From contig JAAYCM010000129.1 in the NCBI GenBank assembly GCA_012729765.1, forward strand, positions 1 to 47,480: 47,480 nucleotides of DNA. The letters are read 5' to 3'. The DNA is from Chloroflexota bacterium. GTDB taxonomy: Bacteria; Chloroflexota; Anaerolineae; Aggregatilineales; Aggregatilineaceae. The notes under the pieces are model-generated. The model did not search any database and had not been told where the DNA came from. It saw only the letters and a program-made list of their open reading frames with translations. The position numbers were made by a program, and so were the translations under genes. This document shows, piece by piece, positions 17,111-24,884 of the stretch (its first letter is position 1; every line of letters starts with the position of its first letter).

Positions 17111-18517
17111 ATGTACGATCACGCCACCTATCTTTCGCCCCTGACCTGGCGTTACGGCTCGGCGGCCCTGCGCACCCTCTGGAGCCAGACGTACCAGCGG
17201 CGGCTGTGGCGGCGGGTGTGGGTGGCGCTGGCCGAAGCCCAGGCCGAAGCCGGATTAGTCACGGCGGAGCAGGCCGCCGATCTGCGGGGCCAGATGGACG
17301 CGCTCGATCTGGAGCGGGCGCAGGCGCTCGAAGTCGAGACGCGTCACGACCTGGTGGCGGAGCTGCGCACCTTCGCCGAACAATGCCCGGTCGGCGGCGC
17401 GATTTTGCACCTGGGCGCGACCAGCGCCGATATTCAGGACAACGCCGACGCGCTGCGGCTGCGCGAGGCGCTCGATCTGATTCTAGGCGGTTTACACGAT
17501 CTGTTGGGCGCGCTCGCAGCACGGATCGAGGCGGAAGCGGATACGGTGTGCATGGCGTTTACCCATTTGCAGCCCGCCGAGCCGACCACACTCGGCTACC
17601 GGCTGGCGCTCTACGGCCAGGATTTGCTGCTCGACTGGGGCGAACTGGGGCGGGTACGCGGGATGATCCGGGGCAAGGGCATCAAGGGGGCGGTCGGGAC
17701 GGCGGCCTCATACGCGGCGCTGCTGCACGGGAGCACGTGGAGTCCCGCCCGGCTGGAGCAGGCGGTTATGGCGCGGCTGGGACTCAATTCCTTCGCGGTG
17801 GCGGGGCAGACCTACCCGCGCAAACAGGACTGGCTGGTGATCAATGCGCTGGCCGGGCTGGCGGGCAGCCTGTATAAGCTGATGTTCGACCTGCGCGTGC
17901 TGCAATCGCCGCCGGTCGGGGAGTGGTCCGAGCCGTTCGGCGCGCAGCAGGTCGGCTCGTCGGCGATGCCGTTCAAGCGTAACCCGGTCGCCGCCGAGAA
18001 GATCGACAGCCTGGCGCGTTGGGTGGCCGGGCTGCCGCGCGTCGCCTGGGATAACGCAGCCCATTCGCTGCTGGAACGCACGCTCGACGATTCGGCCAAC
18101 CGCCGGCTGCTGCTGCCTGAGGCGTTTCTGGCAGTCGATGAGATTGTGCGATCTAGCCATAGCGTGATCCGGGATGGACGTTTTAATCAGGCGGCAGTCG
18201 CGCGCAACCTGGCGGCCTATGGCGCGTTCGCGGCGGTCGAGCCGCTGCTGATGGCGCTGGGCCGGGCGGGAGCGGACCGGCAGGCGATGCATGAGCGGCT
18301 GCGCGTCCACAGTATGCGCGCCTGGGAAGCGGTGATGATCGGGGACGCCAACCCGCTGGCCGATCTGATCGCCGGGGACGAGGCGATCACACGCTATCTG
18401 GAACCGGCGGCGATCCGTGCGGCGATGGATGCGCGGGCGCATGTGGGGAATGCGCCCGAACGGGCGCGGGCGCTGGCTGCGGACATCCGCCGTGCGCTCG
18501 ACCGCGACCCGGATTGA
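17111..18517 (+). CDS. purB: Adenylosuccinate lyase
   Basis: A 468-residue fumarase-superfamily lyase acting twice in purine synthesis: it splits SAICAR to AICAR and adenylosuccinate to AMP, releasing fumarate each time. The signature SSAMPFKRNP is present near residue 287, the general-acid/base region GATSADIQDNADAL near 108 and HLQPAEPTTLGYR near 156. The ATG at 17111 is chosen because GGAGAG lies just upstream and the normal N-terminal YLSPLTWRYGS follows. purH lies 75 bases downstream, so the pair supplies the AICAR-to-IMP section of the pathway and is likely one operon. Confidence 0.95.
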   Translation: MYDHATYLSPLTWRYGSAALRTLWSQTYQRRLWRRVWVALAEAQAEAGLVTAEQAADLRGQMDALDLERAQALEVETRHDLVAELRTFAEQCPVGGAILHLGATSADIQDNADALRLREALDLILGGLHDLLGALAARIEAEADTVCMAFTHLQPAEPTTLGYRLALYGQDLLLDWGELGRVRGMIRGKGIKGAVGTAASYAALLHGSTWSPARLEQAVMARLGLNSFAVAGQTYPRKQDWLVINALAGLAGSLYKLMFDLRVLQSPPVGEWSEPFGAQQVGSSAMPFKRNPVAAEKIDSLARWVAGLPRVAWDNAAHSLLERTLDDSANRRLLLPEAFLAVDEIVRSSHSVIRDGRFNQAAVARNLAAYGAFAAVEPLLMALGRAGADRQAMHERLRVHSMRAWEAVMIGDANPLADLIAGDEAITRYLEPAAIRAAMDARAHVGNAPERARALAADIRRALDRDPD

Positions 18518-18592
18518 CGGCCGCGCTGTTTGGGGTAGGATGTTGGGAATTATCAGAGTTCACTGCCAGCGCATGAAGGGAGAATATTGATC

Positions 18593-20134
18593 ATGCCGCG
18601 CGCCATTCTGAGCGTTTATGACAAGACCGGGCTGGAAGCATTCGCCCGCGGGTTGGTCGATCTGGGCTGGGACCTGGTCGCCAGCGGGGGGACGGCTCGC
18701 GCCCTGGAGCTGGCCGGGCTGCCGATCACGCCGGTGGAGCGGGTGACGGGCGCGCCGGAGATGCTGGCCGGGCGGGTCAAGACGCTGCATCCCGCCGTGC
18801 ACGCGGCGATTTTGGCGCGCGATACCGAGGAAGACATGGCCGCGCTGGCCCGCGAAGGCTATGCGCCGGTTGACCTGGTGGTGAGCAATCTTTACCCGTT
18901 TCAGGCGACGATCAACCAGCCGGGTGTGACGCTGGACGAAGCCATCGAGCAGATCGATGTCGGCGGGGTGGCGCTGGTGCGGGCAGCGGCCAAGAATCTC
19001 GCCCGCGTGACCGTCATCACCGATCCGGCGGATTATCCGGCGGTGCTGGAGATGCTGCAGGCATCGGGCAAGGTGGACGAGGCCACGCGCCGCCGGCTGG
19101 CAGTGAAGGCGTTTGCGCTCACGCGCAGCTACGATACCGCGATTCACGCTTACCTCTCGCGTGAGTTCGAGAGCGAGGAGCAGGTTCCAGACGAGGTGCC
19201 GCCGCTGCTCTCGCTGGGCCTGACCCGGATTCAAGACCTGCGCTACGGCGAGAACCCTCACCAGTCGGCAGGGCTGTACGCGCTGCGCGTGGACGCCGGT
19301 CCACTGGGGGGCGAGCTGTTGGGCGGCAAAGAACTGTCGTACAATAACCTGCTCGATCTCGATGCCGCGTGGCGCACCGTGAGCGCATTCGAGCGGCCCG
19401 CGGTCGTGATCGTCAAGCACCTGACCCCGACCGGGATCGCGGTTGGTGCAACGGCGGCGGAAGCCTTCGGCCCGGCGCTCGCCTCGGATCCGGTATCGGC
19501 GTATGGGGGCGTGATCGCGGTGAACCGGCCTGTCGATCAGGAATTTGTCGACGCGCTGGGATCGCTGTTTGTCGAAGCGATTGCCGCGCCCGATTTTTCA
19601 CCCGCCGCTCAACGGTTCTTGGTCGAGAAGCGGCGCAACTGCCGCCTGCTGCGGATCAGCCAGCGCCACGCCGAGTCGCGGCTGGAAGTGCGCAGCGTGC
19701 ACAACGGCTTCCTGGTGCAGGTGACCGACCAGGGCGATCCCGAAAATGCGAACTGGCAGGTCGTCACGGAGCGCCGCCCGACCTCGCAGGAATTGCAGGC
19801 GATGCGCTTTGGCTGGAAAGCGGTGCAGTTCGTCAAGAGCAATGCGATCGTGCTGGCGCTGCCAGAAACAACCGTCGGGATCGGCGGCGGGCTGTCCAGC
19901 CGGGTCGATGCGGTCCAACTGGCGGTGAGCAAAGCGGGCGATCGCGCACGCGGCGCAGCGCTGGCCTCGGACGCGTACTTCCCGTTTCCCGATGGCGTAG
20001 AAGCGGCGGCTGCCGCCGGCGTGACGGCGGTGATCCAGCCGGGCGGCTCGATCCGCGATCAGGAAGTGATCGCGGCGGCCAACGCGGCTCAGATCGCGAT
20101 GATCTTCACCAGAGTCCGGCATTTTCGGCACTAA
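18593..20134 (+). CDS. purH: Bifunctional AICAR transformylase/IMP cyclohydrolase
   Basis: A 513-residue bifunctional enzyme giving IMP from AICAR. The N-terminal cyclohydrolase domain is clear: AILSVYDKTGLEAFA, ASGGTARALE, GRVKTLHPAVHAAIL and VVSNLYPFQATI. The AICARFT domain has RYGENPHQSAGLY, the Lys-His of the formyl-transfer site within VKHLTPTGIAVGA, AVQFVKSNAIVLA and the C-terminal DAYFPFPDGVEAAA. The usual KHxNPCG motif here is KHLTPTG: the catalytic Lys-His is kept but Asn and Cys are replaced by Thr. The ATG at 18593 is taken in preference to a TTG two codons earlier; GGGAG lies upstream. Confidence 0.96.
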   Translation: MPRAILSVYDKTGLEAFARGLVDLGWDLVASGGTARALELAGLPITPVERVTGAPEMLAGRVKTLHPAVHAAILARDTEEDMAALAREGYAPVDLVVSNLYPFQATINQPGVTLDEAIEQIDVGGVALVRAAAKNLARVTVITDPADYPAVLEMLQASGKVDEATRRRLAVKAFALTRSYDTAIHAYLSREFESEEQVPDEVPPLLSLGLTRIQDLRYGENPHQSAGLYALRVDAGPLGGELLGGKELSYNNLLDLDAAWRTVSAFERPAVVIVKHLTPTGIAVGATAAEAFGPALASDPVSAYGGVIAVNRPVDQEFVDALGSLFVEAIAAPDFSPAAQRFLVEKRRNCRLLRISQRHAESRLEVRSVHNGFLVQVTDQGDPENANWQVVTERRPTSQELQAMRFGWKAVQFVKSNAIVLALPETTVGIGGGLSSRVDAVQLAVSKAGDRARGAALASDAYFPFPDGVEAAAAAGVTAVIQPGGSIRDQEVIAAANAAQIAMIFTRVRHFRH

Positions 20135-20217
20135 GCTGGACGCGGGTCGATTTCCTGTGGTAGATTAAAGTTGTGCAGCCGCGACAGGGCGGACGGGCAT
20201 TTCTTGTCCGATAGCGA

Positions 20218-20252
20218 CTTAAATGCCATAATAAGGCCCGTTCTAATTTAAG
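20218..20252. promoter_or_regulatory. Inverted repeat upstream of the MsmX-like ATPase
   Basis: CTTAAAT (20218-20224) and ATTTAAG (20246-20252) form a perfect 7-bp inverted repeat with a 21-base spacer that contains TAATAA. It may be an operator around a promoter. The role is unproven. Confidence 0.3.
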
Positions 20253-20307
20253 GTGAAGCTTTAGAGTTTTCTTGCTCTATATACTCAAGGATATCAGGAG
20301 GCTCTCT

Positions 20308-21411
20308 GTGGCAAGCGTAACTTATCGAAACGTCACCAAGCGGTGGGGAGACGTCGTAGCAGTTAAGAATCTCAGCATCGAGATTCCGGACGGCGAGTTC
20401 CTCGTATTTGTTGGGCCTTCCGGCTGCGGTAAGTCGACGAGCTTGCGCATGCTGGCAGGGCTGGAAGAAATTTCAGACGGTGAGATTCTGATCGGCGATC
20501 GCGTTGTGAACAACGTGGCGCCGAAGGACCGCGACATTGCGATGGTGTTCCAGAGCTATGCTCTGTACCCGCATATGACGGTCTATGACAATATGGCATT
20601 TGGTCTGCGCCTGCGCCGCACGCCGAAGCAGGTGATTGACGAGCGGGTGCGTGAAGTCGCCGCCAGCCTGGGCATCGAACAACTGCTGGACCGCCGTCCC
20701 CGCCAGTTGTCGGGTGGCCAGCGGCAGCGTGTCGCTCTGGGCCGCGCGATCGTGCGTGAGCCGGCAGTGTTCCTGCTGGACGAGCCGCTCTCGAACCTGG
20801 ACGCCAAGCTGCGTGTGGAAGCGCGCGCTTTTATCAGCAAGCTGCACCAGCGCCTCGGCACGACCTTCATCTATGTGACGCACGACCAGACGGAAGCGAT
20901 GACGATGGGCGAGCGGATCGCGGTGCTGCGCGCCGGCGAGTTGATGCAGATCGAGACGCCGAGCAACCTGTACGAGCGTCCGCGCAATGTCTTCGTGGCC
21001 GGCTTCATCGGCAGCCCGGCGATGAACTTCTTCGACAACAGTATGCTGGTCGAAGAAGGGGGTCGGATGTTCGTGGACACCGGCATCTACAGAGTCGAGG
21101 TCCCGGCTGACCGCTACGAGCTTTACCGCCCCTATGTTGGCAAGCGCGTCATCTTCGGCATCCGTCCCGACGACATTCACCACCCGCAGTATCCGCCCGC
21201 CGACATCGTCCCCTCTCCGATTGAGGCGAACGTGGACGTGGTCGAGCTGATGGGGAATGAAAAGATCGTCTATCTGGAGCAGAGCGGCAAGACGATCCTG
21301 GCCCGCTTCGACCCACGCGCCGATGTTCATGTCGGGCAGACAACCGGGGCAGTGTTCAATATGGCGAACATGCACCTGTTCGATCCCGAAACCGAGCAGG
21401 CGCTGCAGTAG
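20308..21411 (+). CDS. ABC transporter ATPase, MsmX/UgpC/MalK type
   Basis: A 367-residue carbohydrate-type (CUT1) ATPase: ABC domain with Walker A GPSGCGKST, Q-loop FQSYALYPHM, signature LSGGQRQRVALGRA, Walker B FLLDEPLSNLD, His switch VTHDQTEA, and a C-terminal TOBE region containing FGIRPDDIHHP. Such ATPases power sugar importers and are often shared by several permeases. The GTG start at 20308 follows AGGAGG, whereas the frame extends 12 codons upstream without a ribosome site. No permease or binding protein lies nearby, so this is probably a solitary, multitasking ATPase like MsmX. A strong terminator follows. Confidence 0.95.
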   Translation: MASVTYRNVTKRWGDVVAVKNLSIEIPDGEFLVFVGPSGCGKSTSLRMLAGLEEISDGEILIGDRVVNNVAPKDRDIAMVFQSYALYPHMTVYDNMAFGLRLRRTPKQVIDERVREVAASLGIEQLLDRRPRQLSGGQRQRVALGRAIVREPAVFLLDEPLSNLDAKLRVEARAFISKLHQRLGTTFIYVTHDQTEAMTMGERIAVLRAGELMQIETPSNLYERPRNVFVAGFIGSPAMNFFDNSMLVEEGGRMFVDTGIYRVEVPADRYELYRPYVGKRVIFGIRPDDIHHPQYPPADIVPSPIEANVDVVELMGNEKIVYLEQSGKTILARFDPRADVHVGQTTGAVFNMANMHLFDPETEQALQ

Positions 21412-21442
21412 GATCGTTCGGCTCTAACACGACAATCTATGA

Positions 21443-21476
21443 GGCCGCCTGTGAACATACACAGGCGGCCCTTTTT
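21443..21476 (+). terminator. Rho-independent terminator after the MsmX-like gene
   Basis: A perfect 11-bp stem GGCCGCCTGTG/CACAGGCGGCC (21443-21453, 21460-21470), loop AACATA, followed by CTTTTTC. Confidence 0.9.
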
Positions 21477-21498
21477 CACAGGCAGAGTTATTATTTAG

Positions 21499-24426
21499 AT
21501 GTTACCGAAAATCATAAATCCTGACGCCGCCGAACTGCGCGACCTGGCGCATGAGTTGGGGCGAGTGCTTAAGGGCGAGGTGCGGTTCGACGCGATGACG
21601 CGGCTGCTCTACAGCACCGATGCCAGCAACTACCAGATCGAGCCGGTTGGCGTGGTGTTCCCGGTCGATGCCGAGGACGTGATCGCCGCTCATGAGCTGG
21701 CGGCGCGCTATGGTGTGCCGCTGCTGCCGCGCGGCGGTGGGAGCAGCCTGGCCGGGCAGACGGTCGGGCGGGCGCTGGTGCTCGACCTCTCGCGGCACAT
21801 GTGCCGGATTCTCCCCCTGGACCCCGATGAAGGCGTGGTGCGCGTTCAGCCGGGCGCGCTGCTCGGCCACCTGAACGGGCAGCTTGCACACGCCGGGCTG
21901 ATGATCGGCCCCGACCCGGCCAGCGCCGATCGGGCGACGGTCGGCGGGTGTCTGGGCAACAACGCGACCGGGATGCACAGCATCCGCTACGGCATGTTTG
22001 GCGATCACGTGCAGCAGGTCGAGGTTGTGCTGGCGGACGGCTCATGCGCGACTTTCGGGCTGGGCGAACAGCACGGGCCGCGTGCGGCGGACCTGGAAGC
22101 CGGTATACGGCGGATATTGACCGACTATGCCGGCGAGATCGCGCACGGCTACCCGCGCACCTGGCGCACGGTGGCCGGCTATCCGCTCAACCGGCTCGAT
22201 CCGGCGGCGCTCAATCTTGCACCGCTGTTCGCCGGGTCTGAGGGGACTCTGGGCACGGTGGTGCAGGTGGCGCTCAAAGTGGTGCCGCGTCCGCAGCATG
22301 TGGGGCAGGTGCTGCTGCACTATGATGATATGCGGGTGGCGCTCGAAGCGGTCCCGGCGATTCTGGAGCACGGGCCGTTCGCAATCGAGCTGATGGACAA
22401 GATGCTGCTCGATATGACGCGGGCGCACCTTGAATACGCCCGCTATCTGACGTTTGTCGAAGGCGATCCGCAGGCGGTGCTGGTGGTGGAGTTCGACGGC
22501 GAGTCGGCGCAGGCGGTGGACGCGCGGATCGCGGCGCTGCAAGCATGGGCGGCGCGCTCCGGCGGCCCAACGGCGATCACGCTGGCGGTCACGCCGCAGC
22601 AGATCGGCAACGTGCTCAAGGTGCGTAAGGCCGGGCTGGGGCTGCTGATGAGCATGCGCGGTGACTATAAGCCGGTGCCGTTCATCGAGGATGCCGCCGT
22701 GCCGGTCGAGCACCTGGCCGACTACGTGAGTGGGGTGGGACGGATCGTGGCCGAGCACGGGGCGACGATGGCGCTCTATGCCCACGCGAGCGCGGGCTGC
22801 CTGCACATCCGGCCCCTGCTGAATCTCAAGTCGGCGCGCGGCTTACAGCAGTACCGCGCAATCGCCGAGAGCGTAACCGACCTGGTGCTGAGCTATGGCG
22901 GCACGACCAGCGGCGAGCACGGCGAGGGCCTCTCGCGCGGGGAATTCAGCCGGCGGTTGTTTGGTCCGCAGCTCAGCGGAGCCTTCCGGCAGGTGAAGGC
23001 GACCTTCGATCCACACAACCTGATGAACCCCGGCAAGGTGGTCGATGTTGGCCCGATGGACGATCCGCGCACACTGCGTTATGGCCCCGACTATGCGACA
23101 CCCCTGGCCCCGCAGAATCTGCGCCTGGACTGGTCGGCGGACAGCGGCTATGCCGGGGCGGTCGAGATGTGCAACGGGGCGGGCGTGTGCCGCAAAGAGG
23201 GCACCGGGACGATGTGTCCCAGCTTTATGGCGACGCGCGACGAGCGCGACTCGACACGTGGGCGGGCGAACGCGTTGCGGCTGGCGATGTCTGGCGCGCT
23301 GGGGCTGGAAGGGCTGGCCGATGCGCGCGTGTATGATGTGCTCGACCTGTGCCTGTCGTGCAAGGCATGCAAGGCGGAATGCCCCTCGGCGGTGGATATG
23401 GCGCGGCTAAAGACCGAGTTCACGGCGTCGTATTACGATGCGCATGGGACTCCACTGCGCGCCCGGCTGTTTGGCAACGTCCACCGGCTGAACCGCCTGG
23501 GGAGCCTGTTTCCGGCATTGACCAACGCCGTCCTGACCTCGGCCCCAGCGCATTGGGCGTTCGGGCGGCTGGGCGTCACGCCGCACCGCCAGATGCCGCT
23601 CCTGGCGCGCGAGCGCTTCAGCGTGTGGGTCCGGCGCAACGGACAGTCTGCCGCCCGGCCCGGCAGCGTGCGCGCCCCGATACTTGTGTCAGATACGTAC
23701 ACCGAGTACAACTATCCTTACCTGGGACAGGCCGCACTGCGCCTGGCGGATGCCGCCGGGATCGGAGTCGAAGTATGGGGGCCGCGCGAGCTGGACTGCT
23801 GCGGACGCCCGCTGATCTCGAAGGGGCTGCTCGACAGCGCGCGCACGCTGGCGACCCGCAACGTGCAGCAGATGGCCCCGGCGGTGCGGCGCGGTGAACG
23901 CTTTATGTATATCGAGCCGAGCTGTGCGGCGGCCTTCCGCGACGAATATCCCGACCTGGTGCCGCGCGCCCTGCGGGATGACGCGCAGCTTGTGGCGGGG
24001 GCGGTGATCACGGTCGAGGAATGGCTGGCCGAGGCCGCTGCCGCCGGGCAGCTTGACGGGCTGGTGTTCGACCCGACGCCGCGCGAGGTGATCCTGCACG
24101 GGCACTGCTATCAGCGCGCGCTGTGGGGCACGAGCGCGACACACCAGATGCTCGCGCTGATCCCGAATCTCCGGCTGACGGAGCTGGACGACGGGTGCTG
24201 TGGGGTGGCGGGCAGCTTCGGCTTCGAGACGGAGCATTATGCGCTCTCGATGCAGATCGCCGAGCAGCGGCTTCTGCCCGCAATCCGCCAGGCCCCGCAC
24301 GCGATCATCGCGGCGAGCGGCGTTTCGTGCCGGGAGCAGGTGTTACACGGCACCGGGCGGCAGGCGCTCCACCCGATTGAGGTGCTGGCCGTCGCACTGG
24401 CCGACCGCCCGGATGATGGACACTGA
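21499..24426 (+). CDS. FAD-linked oxidase fused to Fe-S oxidoreductase (GlcD-GlcF/YdiJ-like)
   Basis: A 975-residue fusion. Residues about 50-190 are the FAD-binding_4 (VAO-type) domain, with PRGGGSSLAGQT at about 76-88 and GNNATGMHSIRYG near 152. Residues about 240-510 are the FAD-oxidase C domain, ending GEHGEGLSRG and DPHNLMNPGK. Residues about 555-630 hold two 4Fe-4S motifs (CNGAGVCRKEGTGTMCPSF and CLSCKACKAECPSAVDM). Two CCG domains follow (DCCGRPLIS near 770, DDGCCGVAGSFG near 900). The family oxidises 2-hydroxy acids such as D-lactate, glycolate or 2-hydroxyglutarate and passes electrons to a quinone or ETF; the substrate is not determined. It is first in a plus-strand run with a YjbQ-family gene and a histidine kinase. 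Confidence 0.95.
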   Translation: MLPKIINPDAAELRDLAHELGRVLKGEVRFDAMTRLLYSTDASNYQIEPVGVVFPVDAEDVIAAHELAARYGVPLLPRGGGSSLAGQTVGRALVLDLSRHMCRILPLDPDEGVVRVQPGALLGHLNGQLAHAGLMIGPDPASADRATVGGCLGNNATGMHSIRYGMFGDHVQQVEVVLADGSCATFGLGEQHGPRAADLEAGIRRILTDYAGEIAHGYPRTWRTVAGYPLNRLDPAALNLAPLFAGSEGTLGTVVQVALKVVPRPQHVGQVLLHYDDMRVALEAVPAILEHGPFAIELMDKMLLDMTRAHLEYARYLTFVEGDPQAVLVVEFDGESAQAVDARIAALQAWAARSGGPTAITLAVTPQQIGNVLKVRKAGLGLLMSMRGDYKPVPFIEDAAVPVEHLADYVSGVGRIVAEHGATMALYAHASAGCLHIRPLLNLKSARGLQQYRAIAESVTDLVLSYGGTTSGEHGEGLSRGEFSRRLFGPQLSGAFRQVKATFDPHNLMNPGKVVDVGPMDDPRTLRYGPDYATPLAPQNLRLDWSADSGYAGAVEMCNGAGVCRKEGTGTMCPSFMATRDERDSTRGRANALRLAMSGALGLEGLADARVYDVLDLCLSCKACKAECPSAVDMARLKTEFTASYYDAHGTPLRARLFGNVHRLNRLGSLFPALTNAVLTSAPAHWAFGRLGVTPHRQMPLLARERFSVWVRRNGQSAARPGSVRAPILVSDTYTEYNYPYLGQAALRLADAAGIGVEVWGPRELDCCGRPLISKGLLDSARTLATRNVQQMAPAVRRGERFMYIEPSCAAAFRDEYPDLVPRALRDDAQLVAGAVITVEEWLAEAAAAGQLDGLVFDPTPREVILHGHCYQRALWGTSATHQMLALIPNLRLTELDDGCCGVAGSFGFETEHYALSMQIAEQRLLPAIRQAPHAIIAASGVSCREQVLHGTGRQALHPIEVLAVALADRPDDGH

Positions 24427-24443
24427 AAGGAAGACGCCTGCCG

Positions 24444-24860
24444 GTGATCAGGACAGAAGCGGTTGATTTACACTCGCAGGGCAGCGGCCAGGTGATTAAT
24501 ATCACGCAGGCGATCGCGCAAGCCGTTCAGAACAGCGGGCTGGGCAGTGGGATCGTGACGGTGTTCTGTCCCAGCGCGACCAGCGGAGTTACGACCATCG
24601 AGTATGAGGAAGGGGCGGTGCACGACTTCCAGCGCCTCTTCGATCAGCTCGCGCCGCCGGACCAGATGTATGAGCATCATCTGCGCTGGGGCGGCGGCAA
24701 CGGGCACAGCCACGTGCGGGCAGCGCTGCTCGGCCCTTCGCTGACGATCCCATTCGTCAACCGGCGTCTGACGCTCGGCACCTGGCAGCAGATCGTGTTC
24801 GTGGATTTCGATGCGCGACCCCGGCAGCGGAGCCTGGTCGTGCAGATGATGGGCGAGTGA
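24444..24860 (+). CDS. YjbQ/UPF0047 family protein
   Basis: A 138-residue protein of the YjbQ (secondary thiamine-phosphate synthase-like) family. The conserved C-terminal block is complete: GHSHVRAALLGPSLTIPF, then RLTLGTWQQIVFVDFD and an R-rich end. Residues FCPSATSGVTTIEYE form the second conserved patch. The family was shown to have weak thiamine-phosphate synthase activity, but its true role remains unclear, and no thiamine genes surround it. The GTG start lies 17 bases after the oxidoreductase stop, with AAGGAAG upstream. Confidence 0.9.
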   Translation: MIRTEAVDLHSQGSGQVINITQAIAQAVQNSGLGSGIVTVFCPSATSGVTTIEYEEGAVHDFQRLFDQLAPPDQMYEHHLRWGGGNGHSHVRAALLGPSLTIPFVNRRLTLGTWQQIVFVDFDARPRQRSLVVQMMGE

Positions 24861-24884
24861 GCGGGCAGGCAAAGGGGGTGAGGG

